From contig JAVTLE010000004.1 in the NCBI GenBank assembly GCA_033439295.1, forward strand, positions 1,886,200-1,950,199: a stretch of DNA of 64,000 nt. The letters are read 5' to 3'. Shown here one piece after another: positions 12,601 through 25,000 of the stretch (its first letter is position 1; each line of letters begins with the position of its first letter). Below the pieces are notes generated by a model. It searched no databases. It was not told the DNA's origin and worked only from the letters and a program-made list of their open reading frames with translations. The translations under genes and the position numbers were made by a program. Source of the DNA: Deuterostichococcus epilithicus (Eukaryota > Chlorophyta > Trebouxiophyceae > Prasiolales > Stichococcaceae).

Positions 12601-15600
12601 CGAGGGCAGGCTGCCCAGCGCCTGCGAGTTGAGGCGCTGGCTGGGGGAGTGCGCCGGCGTCGCGTCCGCCGCCGCAGTGTCCACCTGCTTGGTCAGGTCC
12701 TGCGCACATTGCACGCCCGTGTTTGCTCAGAGTTTGCACGCCCGTGTTTGCTCAGGGGTTGCACCAGATGAAGGCGGACACAATTTGAAAGAGGGTATGA
12801 ACGGTGAACATGCCGCGGCACGCGGCCCGCCAGTGGTCCGTTGGCAGTTCGAACCGTCTTTGCCAGCGCCATGTCTGCAGCAGGGCAGGGCTGCTGCGGC
12901 TTTCGTGCGCCGCGTGTGTGACCAGCAGCCCATGGTCGTCGTCACGTGCCAGCACTGGTGCGCCCCGCGGCAGGGGGCGCACCTCGATGAAGCCGCTCAG
13001 CAGCTTTTCGATCTTGCGGTGCTCCCACACCAGGCGTGGCGCGGCGGTGCGCCGGTCGGCAGGGTCCTCCGCCTCCATGAGCTCCTCCAGGGCCTCCGCC
13101 TGCAGCGTGTGCAAGACTGGGCTGATGCAGAACGACAAGTTGTTGTCAGGGGTGCAGTGCTGCTGGTGCACAGCATGAAACTCTAATGTCTCAGCCTCCA
13201 TTGGCTGCTGCAGGGCCTCCGTCTGGGGGTGAAGCACAGCTGCAGCAGAATGTGCTGTGGGTGCAGCACTCGTGTGTGCACATTCACTTGTGATCGTGCA
13301 GAAGCATACGACTTCTCCCCACATGCCTGGCAGAATAACACCATGAGCTCCTCACCTTGGTGGACCAATCGCCAGACTTGTTCCGGTTTGCAGACGGCGG
13401 CGGCGGCAGCGCCAGGTGCACAAACAGCAGGTCGTGGCAGTCGCCGACGTTGCCCAGGCTAAATTTGCGGAAGGGTTTGGGGTTTCCGGCATCCGCAGCA
13501 ATGGCCTCCGCCGCCTCCTGCAGCTCCGCCATTCGGCGTTCCAGCGGCGGCCTGCATGCAGATGAATGCGGCACAATGAGGCGGCACGATGCAGCGGCAA
13601 GGCATAACGACAGATTCGAGTTATGATCTTTCACACCTTCGCAATGGGCAAATTCTTACAACCCCGGGGCAGCCGCCTCCAGCCGCATCCTGCTCAGCCG
13701 CCAATGTCACTGGGGAACGATGCTGTTCAGAGGTATATGCTCATGTGCTCAATGCCAGGAATGCACGGGGGCACACTGCCCACATGCTGGGCCCGCCAGA
13801 CTGAAAGCGCCCTGTGCATGCATGCCGCAGCCTGGCGCTGCCACAGCTGGCGCAGCCACAGCTTGCACACCACATCTGCCAGCACACCAGGAACGCTGCA
13901 GTCCGCGTGCCCGCTTCGTCGCGGTTGCTGGCATTGAGACAAGGGCAGTGGATACCGGCGCAGGACGCACCTCTGGCGGGCCAGGGCAGAGGGCGAGGCG
14001 GCGATGCCGTCGGCCTCCATGTCCGCTATCACCCGTACCACCGGCATCTCGATGCGCGCCAGCGGCTCCAGCAGCTGCTCCGTCTGCGTGGGCATGGACA
14101 GGCAACACATTCCGGCGAGTTCTCACGAGCAGGAGGCCAGCCCGGCACCGCCAAGGCTGTGCCTGCCGGCCGGCGGACTCGCCTGCTGCAAACCTGGTCC
14201 GCACCGCAGCGGCTGGACAGCGGGCGGGCCTGGTCGACAGCGCGTCCAGGACTGTCCTCATGCAGCAGGGCCTTTGCATGTCCGATCAAGTGATCCATGC
14301 TTGGACCACTCGGTCAGAAGGTCTAAGTCATGCGGCCCACCTTGAGTTAGCACCCCACCTCGAGCAGCGGGCGCAGGTAGGCATAGGCAGCCAGCGCCTG
14401 CAGTGCGGCCCTGGCGGCGGCGTTGACGTCCGTGCGCTGGACGCCCGCCGGCAGCCGCCCCCGCCAGTCGGAGCATAGCGGCGCGGCGGCGGCCACCGCA
14501 GCGTCCCGCCCCACCCGCGCCTCCAGCAGCTGCCCCAGGCTGTACGCGTGCTTCAGGAACTTCGGCCGCGTGCTGTCACCCAGCTGCGCGGCAGACGCGT
14601 GCACCCGCCGTCGGGAGACCGAATGTCTCACAGGTGGTGCAGGAAGCGGGCTGGCACTGAGTCACATGGCAAGCAGATCACAAGCGAGCTATTCTAACAT
14701 GCAACTTTCAAACTCGACTGCGCTGCGGCATGCAGCCGTGACACTCTCGACTGCAAGGCGGCAGGGCAATGAGCGACCTGCCGCAGAGCTGTCGAATTCA
14801 TCCGACGGCCAAAGTGTGAAGGCCAGCTAAAGCCCTGACAGGTGCTGCGACCTGGGCCTGCTATCTGCCAGCCAACGGACACATGCTTGTCCAGCGCTGG
14901 CAATGCGTGCGGCGGTGCAAATGGCGGGACCAGGGTCTGGCGAGGCGGCAATGGGCTGCTCATTGCACATGTCATACCCCAGCAGAAGCCGCCGCAGCAG
15001 CCAGCCAGCGGGCACGACCGTGAATCACCGTGTCGGTGCTGCCGGGCTTGTGCAGCCAGGCCGCGATGCGCACGTCGACCAGGGGGTCCCCCAGTTCCAG
15101 CCAGCCGCGGTGGCGCCTGCTCCGCCGCAGCGCCTGCAGCTGCGACTTGACATCCCACGNCACCAGAGGGGGGAGCAGATTGGGTGTGATCGAATATATA
15201 AGAAACAGCACCTAGTGGATGCGCAAGAGCGCGGCTGTGCTGGGATATGCGAGACAGCAAGCATGATATGGCTGAGTGGTTTAGTGCCCTTCGGCCAAGG
15301 CGCAGCTGTGGCAGCCAGCTTGCTGCAAGGCCCTGATCTCTACAAGTGAGCCTTGGATTGCTGCTTGTATGACTCTCTCGCATGCTCCCCAGACAGTGGC
15401 AAAAGGGCACACCTTCTCAGCCGCAGGGCTGCGCAGGATGGCCGCCACCCGCTCGCGCCAGTCATTCCCGCTGTCCACAGGCGAGGCGCCGGCGCCGCCG
15501 CTGCCACCGGCTGCGCCTGCAGCCGTGCTACCGCCAGCCGTGCCCGCGCCGACAGGCTCCAGCACGGACAGCGGCAGGAAGTAGACTGCGGCCGCGTCCC

Positions 15601-16001
15601 AGGCCACCGCAATGCCCCTGAGCGAGTGCTTGTCGGCAGCGAGCTCTGCACGAGCTTCCACCCAGAAGAGGGGCGAGTCAGGATTGGTGCGCGGGGAAGC
15701 TGCTTCTGTGTCTGCTCGCGCTGAGCACAGCACGGCACTGCTGTCAGAGCTTGCACATGCAGGGAGCCTCGTCAGCAGCAGAGAAGATCAATTTGCGACA
15801 TGCGAGCCGGCCAAAGCGAGCCGGCTGCGGACCTGCGGCAGTGGCGACAACACCCGGCATGGGCAGCAGCAGGTTGGCCGGCGGCTCCGGTTTGGGCGGC
15901 ACCGCCGGCGGGACCGGCACCAGGCAGAAGCCAAAGCGTGATGCGGCGCCCCACGCCGTGCAGAATGCGCCCAGCTGCCCTCGCTGCACCACCACCGAGC
16001 C
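9679..16001 (-). other. POLQ: Polymerase theta family-A polymerase region
   Basis: It starts with an exonuclease-like fold (exons 15833-16001 and 15413-15705, then [14 protein letters not shown] at about 15070). A thumb-like region follows: [20 protein letters not shown] at about 14040, and [19 protein letters not shown] at about 12200. The palm and fingers come next. Motif A is split by an intron after ADWSQME and continues with [14 protein letters not shown]. Motif B is at 11140-11228, [18 protein letters not shown] at about 10500, and the HDE of motif C at about 10120. All three metal/nucleotide-binding motifs are intact, predicting an active polymerase. The exonuclease-like part appears not to keep proofreading acidic residues, as is normal for theta, but I could not align it fully. 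Confidence 0.85.
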
Positions 16002-19000
16002 CTGCATGCGGATGATTGATTCGTCTGCTGACCTGTGCCTTCTGACGCACAATGGAGGACGGTTGACCTGCAATATGCAGCTGCTAACATCGCCGGCTGC
16101 CTCGAAGCCGTGTCTGTTTACTGAGGCGGAGTCGGCTCCATGTCAGTCGCGGGGGTTCTATCCAGCTTCACGGGACCAGGTGCAGGACGCAGCTGGAGTC
16201 GGGTCAGGCAGTCAGCCATGCCTCTGCAGGGAGGACCTCCACGGCCAGCGCCGCGGGCGGCGATGCACGTGGCACGCAGCTGGGCGGTATGCGCGCGCGG
16301 GGCGCCGGCAGCGCCGGCTCGGGCTGCTCTGACGCCTGCGCCAGGTTGCCGGCGACCGCCATGTTGCCGATCTCCTCGAGGTACTTCCCTGCGGCAGCGG
16401 ATTACCAAAGCATCTGAGAACCCTTGTGTCCAGGCAGTGATCCTCAGACGATCGGAGTGACTCGGCCGGCCAAGGACAGAGCGTGACCCTCATGCTGCCA
16501 GATGAGCCGCTGCAAACTCGCAGGTCTGGAGGGTGCACACTCAGCCCCCTGCGGGCGTCACAGCATCCTGCTTCTGTTGCGTATCGTTGCGGCAGAGCGG
16601 CCAGCCTGCGGGGGGGACCTGCCACCTCCGGCTGGTGCAGCGAGCAAGTTCGTGCAGGGTCCCAGCCACCAGAGGTGACGTGTGCAAGAGAAGAGCATAC
16701 TGGAGGCGGCCGCCTGATTGGCCTGCTCATCGGCGCGCTGCGCCAGCAGTTCGTGCGCCGCCTTCCAGATCTTGCGCGCCTGCATCTGCTCGTTGCCGTA
16801 GCTCTTCTTGCCCGCGCCTGCACGCAGGCACGAAGCGTGACTGCTGCACATTGCATGCTGCCGGCTTCAGCATGTAGAGACGTCCACACCTGCTGCTGTT
16901 GTTGGGGGCAGCTAGTGGATGCACAACGAGTATCTGTTAAGGCTGGCACTCTGGCGAGCACTTCTGGCGACACCAGGCTGACAGGCAGCTGGGGCACTCG
17001 GCTGATGCGCACCTTCCTTCAAGATATTGGCGAGATCCTCCGGTGATGTCTTAGCGATACCCTCCGGCGACCGGATGCCCGCCATGAACAGCAGCCGCGC
17101 CTGCGTTGCCGCCGGCACCGATGTCACCGGAAGTCAACTAGCAGCTGGCCATCAGCCCGGGCACAGGGGGCTCGGCTGCACAAACCCAGCAGGCAACGGC
17201 CGGACACCTGCTACATACGGCATGACGCAGCATGGAGCGGAGCTCCTTCCATGCGAGGCCATGCACGAGTTCCCGTGTCACTGGCACTGCCGCACTTGCC
17301 TTGGCGCCCTTAACGCCCTTGACCTCCGTCAGCGCCACAATCTCCGCCCGGCATCCCCTGAACACCCGCGCCTGCAAGTGGGGGTGCAAGCAGGAGGCTG
17401 AATCGCCAAGCACGCGCGAGGAGAATATGCTAGATTCAGGGTTCAGAGGGCGACAGCGCACACTCTCGGCAGTGTCTCTGCCGGATCCAGGGGCTCCGCC
17501 GCGGCAGCCGACGGATGGAAGATCGCATGCCGCTGGTACTTGCAGGGCGCCAGGAGCGCCGGCCGCTCCAAGCAAACAGCTAGACGACTGGCACCACTTG
17601 CTGTCAGCACCTGAAACCCATCAGTTGCCAGCCCCAAGCCCCAACAACGCGCCTGGAACGTTGACAGCATGGCCTGCAGGCCCTCGTAGCCCATGCGCTC
17701 GCAGAAGGAGACGACCATGGCGGCAAAGTGGCCGGAGCGATCCTGCAGCGCCTCCACCTGGCTCCGCGTCAGCTTGAAGCGCTCCACACAGGTGTCAACC
17801 GGAACCTGCGCAACATACAGAGACTTTAGGAATGTGCTCGGCAGCTCGATGCTTCCCGCATTGCCTTCAGCGCCTCCACCTGCGACCCCGGTCGGCTTGT
17901 CAGGCACTGCGCTGCAGGGATTTCTTTGTGTCCTCAGAACCTCCAAATGTGAAAGTTCTGTGCGCCAATGCAGCGAGTCCGCCTGGCTTTGCGTCAAGTT
18001 GACGCACTGCACGCACGAGTCTGCAAGCACCAGCGGTTGTGTCGGAAGCATGCCATCAGAACCCTCAAAATGGAAAGCACGTGTCACTCTGTGCTATGCT
18101 GCAGCGCCTCCACCGCGGCATTCCAGCTTGATTTGCTCCAAGCAGGCGTGTTCCGACACCTGCGGCGCTGCATGACAACTTTGAACCTTGATGGAGTGGC
18201 GGTTTGTGCCAGTGGCCTCTCTCAGAGGTGTGGTGCCGAATCCTAGACGCAGGACTTGACCTGGACCCTGGCCACGTCACCCGGGGCGGTCGTCTGCGGT
18301 AGCCCTGCGCAGGCCTGACTGCCACGCCCTAAGGCGCTGAATGTGCATTCCTGGCTGTTCCACATCGTTAGCCCGAACGGCATGTATAACATAGCACAGC
18401 ACAGCAGCGGTAGCGCAGCAGAGCACGCCCAGGCAGTAAGATGGGCCGCCGGGTGACAACGTGCCTCCTGTATGAGGTCCAGCAGCACCAGGGCGGCGTA
18501 GAAGCGGCGGCACACGCGCTCCGACTCCGGATCTGGCTTGGCGGTCCTCCCAAAGCGCCGGTTTTGCAGGAAGCCCAGGTTGACGCCCACCAGTTCCCGC
18601 ACCCTGGCCTGGGCGCCCTGCTGAGATCAGAGCTTGCGGGTCAGGGTTTGGGACAGGGTCTGATGGCAGAACGAGAACTGGCAACCGCGTCAGCACTGGC
18701 GCGCAGCACGGGTGCCATGTGCACGGCTGCTGTTTGGGCATCTGGCCAGCACTCTTGCTGATTATGTCAGCCCTCTTGCTGAGACTGGGCCTCCTGCTTG
18801 CTCTGCCGACAGCACGTATGGACAACAGGTCCTCACACAGGCGGCGACAAGCCAGCGGCGGTAGACGAACCCTCGAATGTGTGTGTGACGCATGCAGCAA
18901 GCACGCACCGCAAGGCTGCCCATGATGCTGTCCATGCGCGTCCAGTCGACCTTGGACGCCTGGCCGCGCTGCCCGACGTTGAATGCCTCTCGAACCTCGG

Positions 19001-22000
19001 TCACCAGGTACATCGCGTGCAGCTCGCACTCGGAGTTGTAGGCCTTCCGCGCCGCATCCAGGTCGCGGGCCAGCAGCAGCGCGTCGGCGGGGCCCAGCCC
19101 CGAGGCCACCGCCGCCTTGCCCAGCGTGGTCGCCTCCCACCTGTGGAGGCACACATGATGACATGTGTCAGGGATTTGAAGCGTGATCTGAATCTGACAG
19201 AGCATGCATCAGCGCAGGAGCGCAGGCGCATCGGTGTCAGCTTAGCTGCCATGCGGATTGGGAGTGATTTGACTCGTGCCAGGCCGACAGCAGGAGCCAG
19301 GCTGGGCACTGATCGGAGGCGTAATGCTCGGCAGCAAAGTTTCGCTGCTTCGCAGCAGAGCCAGACGTCCTGGATCAGTGCCAAGCACCCCCGGGCGCGG
19401 GGTGTGCCCGGCCAGGCAGCTCGGAGTGCACTGCTGCGGCAGCGATGCGCGGCAGGGAATGCGGAAGCTGGGGATGCACGCACGTGCCGGCGCTGCCGCG
19501 AGTGGAGTCCTTGTCCTGCTTCCACCGGATGAGCTTCTGCTCGCACAGCCACGCCTGCGCCTTCTGCGCCGAGCCGATCACCAGCTGCTTGTTGTCCTGC
19601 GCGATGAGCAGAAGCGGCGCACGAGGTGCGTCAGCACACTGCTGACAACTTCAGGGCGCTCAGCTGGCGATTGGTAGACAGGCCACATGGGTAATGACGA
19701 TTAGTTGTGGCGCATGCTGCAGAGCGCATGCCGCAAGTGCTGCTGCAAGTGCTGTTGCAGCGGCGCACTTCCAGGTCGTGCGTGCGTCTTGATGCTTCGG
19801 CAGTGCTCCCTGCACCCGTGGCGCAGGCTCGGCAAGACCAGCAAGGCAGGCCCCAGGCGGCGGCCGCAGATGGTGCGGGTGGCACAGGCGGCTCACCTGC
19901 TCGTGGTTGATGGCGGCCAGTAGGGTGCACTTGATGTAGCGCTTGATGGCATCGGGACGCGCCGCCGAGCCATTGGCGACCACCTCCAGCATCGCGCGCC
20001 GCATGCCGGCCCGCGCGTCCGCCAGGCAGCTGGTCACCGCCCGAGCGTCCGCCTGGTGTGGAAGAGAGAGGTGTAGCTGACGGCAGGGTCAACGACAGCG
20101 GGCAGACTGACGGAAGGACCCTGGGCTGGTGCCGGTGGCAGCGGCAACCGTGCATGGAAGTGAGTGCGTGCTGCCGAGGTGCAGCAACGTGTGGATTGCG
20201 GCAAGAGGAGTGCGGCCTGTCCCCAGACAGTTTCAGGAGGAGCTGGCATGCAGGCCTCCCCCTTCAACCATGTGTGACGGCCAGCAGCACCTCTGCCTGG
20301 GATCCCACTTGCCGCTGCACCGTATGGAGGCCTTGCAGTGCTCGCTGCCCGGCGGTGTAGCCCTAGCGTATCGAAAATTCGTCCCTGGCCCCTGAAGCAG
20401 GGGTCACCCGCAGCAGAGGGTTGGGACACTTGCAAGGGCTACCTGCCAGGGGTTTGAAGCCACCTGCATGAGGGTGAGCAGGAGGTCGCGGGTGCGAGCG
20501 TCCTTGGTTGCCAGCAGGATGGCCTCGCCGGCGTCATCGATGCCGGCGCGCCCCGCGCGCCCCGCCATCTGCTGGTACTGCGTCGAGTCCAGCGGCTCGC
20601 TGCGGAGGCCGACATAGTGGTGCCTGCCGGCCCGGCGGGTCACAACGTCAAGTCAAGATGCACGGCGCTGGTTGAAGAAGGAACCTCTGCAGTCTCAAGC
20701 AGCTGTAAGAGATCCTACCGAATGCTTCCCTTTCCTTTCCGCGGCTGTGCCACTCAGCTCCATGCATGCGCGTGCAGGGCATATGCACATGAGCAACCGG
20801 TTCGTCCGGGTCTGCTCTGCGACAATGCCCACCGGAAGATGACGCGGCGGGCTGGAAGGTTGACGCCAGCGGCAAGGCCCGACGTCGCTGTCAGCACCGA
20901 CACCGCACCGCACTTAAAGGCGGTGACCACCAGCTCCTTCTCCTCGTCGGACAGAGCTGCATAGCGCGCCTAAGGTTTAGTAAAGCAGTGCAAATGCTGG
21001 ACAAAGTCTGCGATGTTTGCCGATGCATCGGAAGGCCGTCGCCATCAGCTCCATCTCCTGCATTGGACAGGCGTGCAAACGGCACAGATATCGAAAATCA
21101 ATCAGGTAATAGAAAACCGAGTTAGCGACGGGCAAGGTTCGAGGCTGGGTGCCGTCACCACCGGCTCCACCTCCTCCGCCGGGTCTGCTTCCAGTCATAT
21201 CAGGCCGACATGCTGCCAGGGCGTGGTGTCGACTGGCAGTCAAGGCTGACCAGGGTATCAGGCACATGTAGCACTGAGTGCCGTCATCACCGCCATCTTC
21301 CCCTACTCCTCCAGAGACAACTTTAGAGCCAGAATAGGTGAACGAAAAGGACGCTCCATGTTCCTGACAGGCATACAGGTTTCAGGTCCACTCACCGGAG
21401 TGATGGAAGGCGACACCCTTGGCCATGACGCGGGCGAGCTGCGCGTTGCCGCCCTGCAGCCGTCCCAGCTCCGCCACAATGTCGGCTCGGCTGCGCGGCG
21501 CCACCCGCCCCCGCGTTTTCAGCCGCTCCGGCACGTTGATGGTGCTGGCCACGAACTCCGCGTTCTTGACGCACTCCTGCGGCAAGCAAAGCGAAGCAGA
21601 CCACAGCAATGAAATGATCATCTTTGCAGAGCCAGGACCGCTGCCCCTGGGCGCTGAGCTCAGATCCACATCCTGCACAGCAAATTTTGCCGCAACTTCC
21701 GCATCTGCAATTTTTCCAGGACCAAACCCTGGATCCGGCATCACAGCCAAGAGCACAGGTAGGAAGAAGGGCAGCCGGGTAGGCCTTGTTACTGGAGGCG
21801 CAGGACATGCGGACTGAGTTGCCGTCATCAAGACCAGTCGAGAGGAGGAACACAGGGGATGCGGGGAAGCACCAGCTTGGAGGCGCAGAACATGAGGACG
21901 GAGTTGCCCTCGTCGATGGTCTCGGAGCACAGCTGCGCAACATGGTCCGGGTCGCGCCCCTTGAAGTAGGGCACATCCGGCAGCCGCCGCACCTCCTCCA

Positions 22001-25000
22001 TGCGCTCGTTGCACAGCGACCGCCCAATCTGCTTGACGCAAGGAGACGAGCTTGACTCAGTGAACAAAGCACTGCATCGACACTCGACCTGCCCTCCGCG
22101 CCGCAACTCCCCCAAACGCTTGCGCTGCACAGCGGCCCCTTGCGCTTTGCGGCACTGAAGCAGCCACAAAAAGCATCACGACGGCGGAGCAGTCCTGGGT
22201 TGCAGGCACAGCGGAAAGACCGGACCCGAACCAGCCTTGGGAACCGCAGTAAAATTCGAACTTCAAGACACATGCAGAAATTACAATCCGAACGGTGACG
22301 CAACAGTCGATGCCTGGGGATGGTCCCTGCAAAGTGTTGCCAGGTCATGGCCCGTGCACTGGCGCCGTGTACTGCTGCCGCCGCCATGCGAAAGCAGCCA
22401 TGCCGATTCAGCAGTGACCAGGATGCGCCAGGTGGTGGTGAACGATGCTGCCAGTTGATGTCACATGAGAGTCTGTTGACCAGTTCTCGAGTCAGTGATC
22501 TGGATCAATGTGTAGCAAGACCCATCAGCCACCAGGGTCAGGTGAACAGCGGCATGGCGCGCCAGGCGGGGGTTCACAACGCCGCCAGTCGCCACCACGA
22601 CAGTTGTGGAACCAACTCGAGACAGTGTTCCGTATCAGTCGAGCTGAGAGGGGGTGGTCACCAGGATGCGGCTGTCCAGCGGCACCGGGCGCCAGGTGGT
22701 GATGTACAGCGTGGCGTCCAGCCAGCGCGCCATGTCCGCCACGTTGGGGATTGTCGCGCTCATGGCCACGATCTGCGAGCAGGCAGGCAGGCGGGTGTGG
22801 CGACCATGTCTGTGGGCTTCTTCGACCTGGACCCACATCCATGTCTGGGGCTGGCGCTAGCTCGTGGCACCTTGAGTTTTGGCGGTATGAGTCATTGGAC
22901 TGCTCGTTTTGAGAATGCACCCCCGGCCATGCACCAACCTCAAACCACGGTCCTGACTCAGCCAACAGAGTCCGCAAGGCGGCCATGCTGGGTGACTGGG
23001 TCAGCTTGCAGGAGGCACCTTGTTGGTGTCTCGCTGGCGGCCGGCAGGGCAACCTCACGCACCTGCAGCTGGCCGTCAAAGCCGAGCGGCGGCTCCACGC
23101 CGTGCTCGCCAGCGGCAGCCGCGGCAGAGGTGGCCACCGCAAAGCGCAGCTTGGTCAGCAGCAGCTCCAGCAGGTAGCCCCTGTCGTCGTCACCCACCTG
23201 CATTGTGCGGTCCCGCGGTGAACGCGCATCATGGTGGTTGCTACAGCGTCTGGCGGCTGCAGAACCTCGAGCGAAACGGGCTGCACCTGGGAGGCAGCTG
23301 GGAGGCACATGGAAGCCTCAGGCAAGCTCTGCGGCCGGAGCAGGAATCAGAGGGCATTGGGCTGAGGGCCCCAGAAATGCTTTGTCGGTGCCATGCCGCG
23401 ATGGCGCAGGGGCTCGCTCGCATGCGCTGAAGTTTGACGGCAGAGCATGGCGGGACGGGAGTTGGAGGCGCACCATGTGCAGTTCGTCAACGACGACGCA
23501 GGAGAAGGTGGCCAGCCTCCCCTCCTCCAGCAGCCGGTTCGCGAGCGTGTTGGCCTTCTCGATGGTGGCCACCACGCAGCCCGTGCCCTCCGGGATGTCC
23601 CACCCCATGGCGGCGCCGCCCCACAGCTGCAGCACGCCCCTGCGCAGCGGCTTCAGCAGCGCCTCCATGTGCAGTGCCTGCGGCAGCCGGCACGCGGCGG
23701 CGGGGTCAGCAGTGCTGTGCCGGAGCCGTGCTGAATAAGGACGCGTGCGTCCAGCCGGCGCATGGGCACACGTCCCGCAAGCCACACAGGTAAGCCTCAC
23801 GAGATCTGGGATGCCCCCGGAGCCCGCCAACAGCTCAGCTGAGCACACACTGAGCAAGCTGCAGGTCTTGCCCGTGGCTTTCGAGGCAGCAAGCACTGCG
23901 GAAGTTCTTCCTTCCACAAGCGCCGCGGCAAAGGTACTGAACTCCTACTCCTTGTACGACACATGAAACGACAGCCAAGCTTTAGCAAGACTAAAATCGC
24001 TCCAGCAAACTGCCCTGGAATCCGAAACAAGCATTCCAACCCACCTTCTCCTCGCACAGCGCCCGGAAGGGCAGCACCAGCAGCACGGGGCGCTCCCATT
24101 CGACGATGGCGCGCAGCATGCACACCTCCGCGACCAGGGACTTGCCGCCGCTTGTGGGCGCGCAGTACACCAGGTTGCCGAAGCCCACGATGCCAGAGTC
24201 TAACAGGCACTCCGCCTGCACCAGGGGCACGGACAGAAAGGGGGTTGTCTTTGGTGACTTTGTCGCGCCCAGCGCCGGGCCTGGCATGAGCAGCGGCGGC
24301 GCCTCGGCTGCACGAGCAAGCTGCAAAGCACAGCCGCACATGCTGGCGTGTGCCGAACGACAGCCTCGCACACATGCAGAACATCTGGAGCCGTTGAGGA
24401 AAGTGAAGTTGCCATGAACGAAAGCAGGCGGGGAAGCGCGCCTGCCACTCCTACAGGCGGAAGTCGTCGCCTTTTCAGGCAGAGTAAATTGGATGTGAAC
24501 GGAAGAAGGCGGGGAAGCGCGCCTGCCACTCGTACAGGCGGAAGTCGTCGCCCTTCCAGGCGTCCGGCACAAGCTTGGCCGGCAGGTACTCCGTGATGCG
24601 CCGCTGCTGCGGCGTCAGGCCCACGTCCCGGCCGCTGGAGATGAGCGTCAGAGGGCTGCCGGGCGACGCCGCCGCGCTGAGCACGGCCGCCGGCAGCTCG
24701 AATGTCGCGGCTGGTGCGGCNNGNCGCGGCGGCGGCGGCAGCGGCGGTGGCGGGGACGCCGGCAGGCAGGGGGGCGAAGCCGACCGGCATTGCATGGCCC
24801 AGAGCCGTGACGGTGGCGGCGGCGGCTGCGCCGCCGGCGCTGTCGGTGGCCCCGCCGGCAGGAACAGGGGCGAAGCCGACAGGCATCGAGGAGACGGCGC
24901 CGGCGCCTTTGGCCTCGGCTGCAACGACCGCACTGGCAGCGCCGCTGACCTTGCTGAGGCGGTGGGGCCTGTGTCACGAGATGCACATGCATGAGATGTG

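Larger units (their letters stand above)
16222..24740 (-). other. POLQ: Polymerase theta superfamily-2 helicase region
   Basis: The region runs from [19 protein letters not shown] and LYEWQ (about 24590-24523) to a short linker ending near 16222. After the two RecA-like domains come the winged-helix and ratchet-like blocks (exon 18465-18620, [13 protein letters not shown]; exon 17653-17805, [10 protein letters not shown]...[12 protein letters not shown]) and a helix-hairpin-helix-like tail [19 protein letters not shown] (17013-17100). The linker to the polymerase, exon 16222-16388, is only about 55 residues and Pro/Ala-rich. Walker A, the DELH box, SAT and the arginine-finger motif are intact, so the ATPase should be active. 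Confidence 0.85.
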
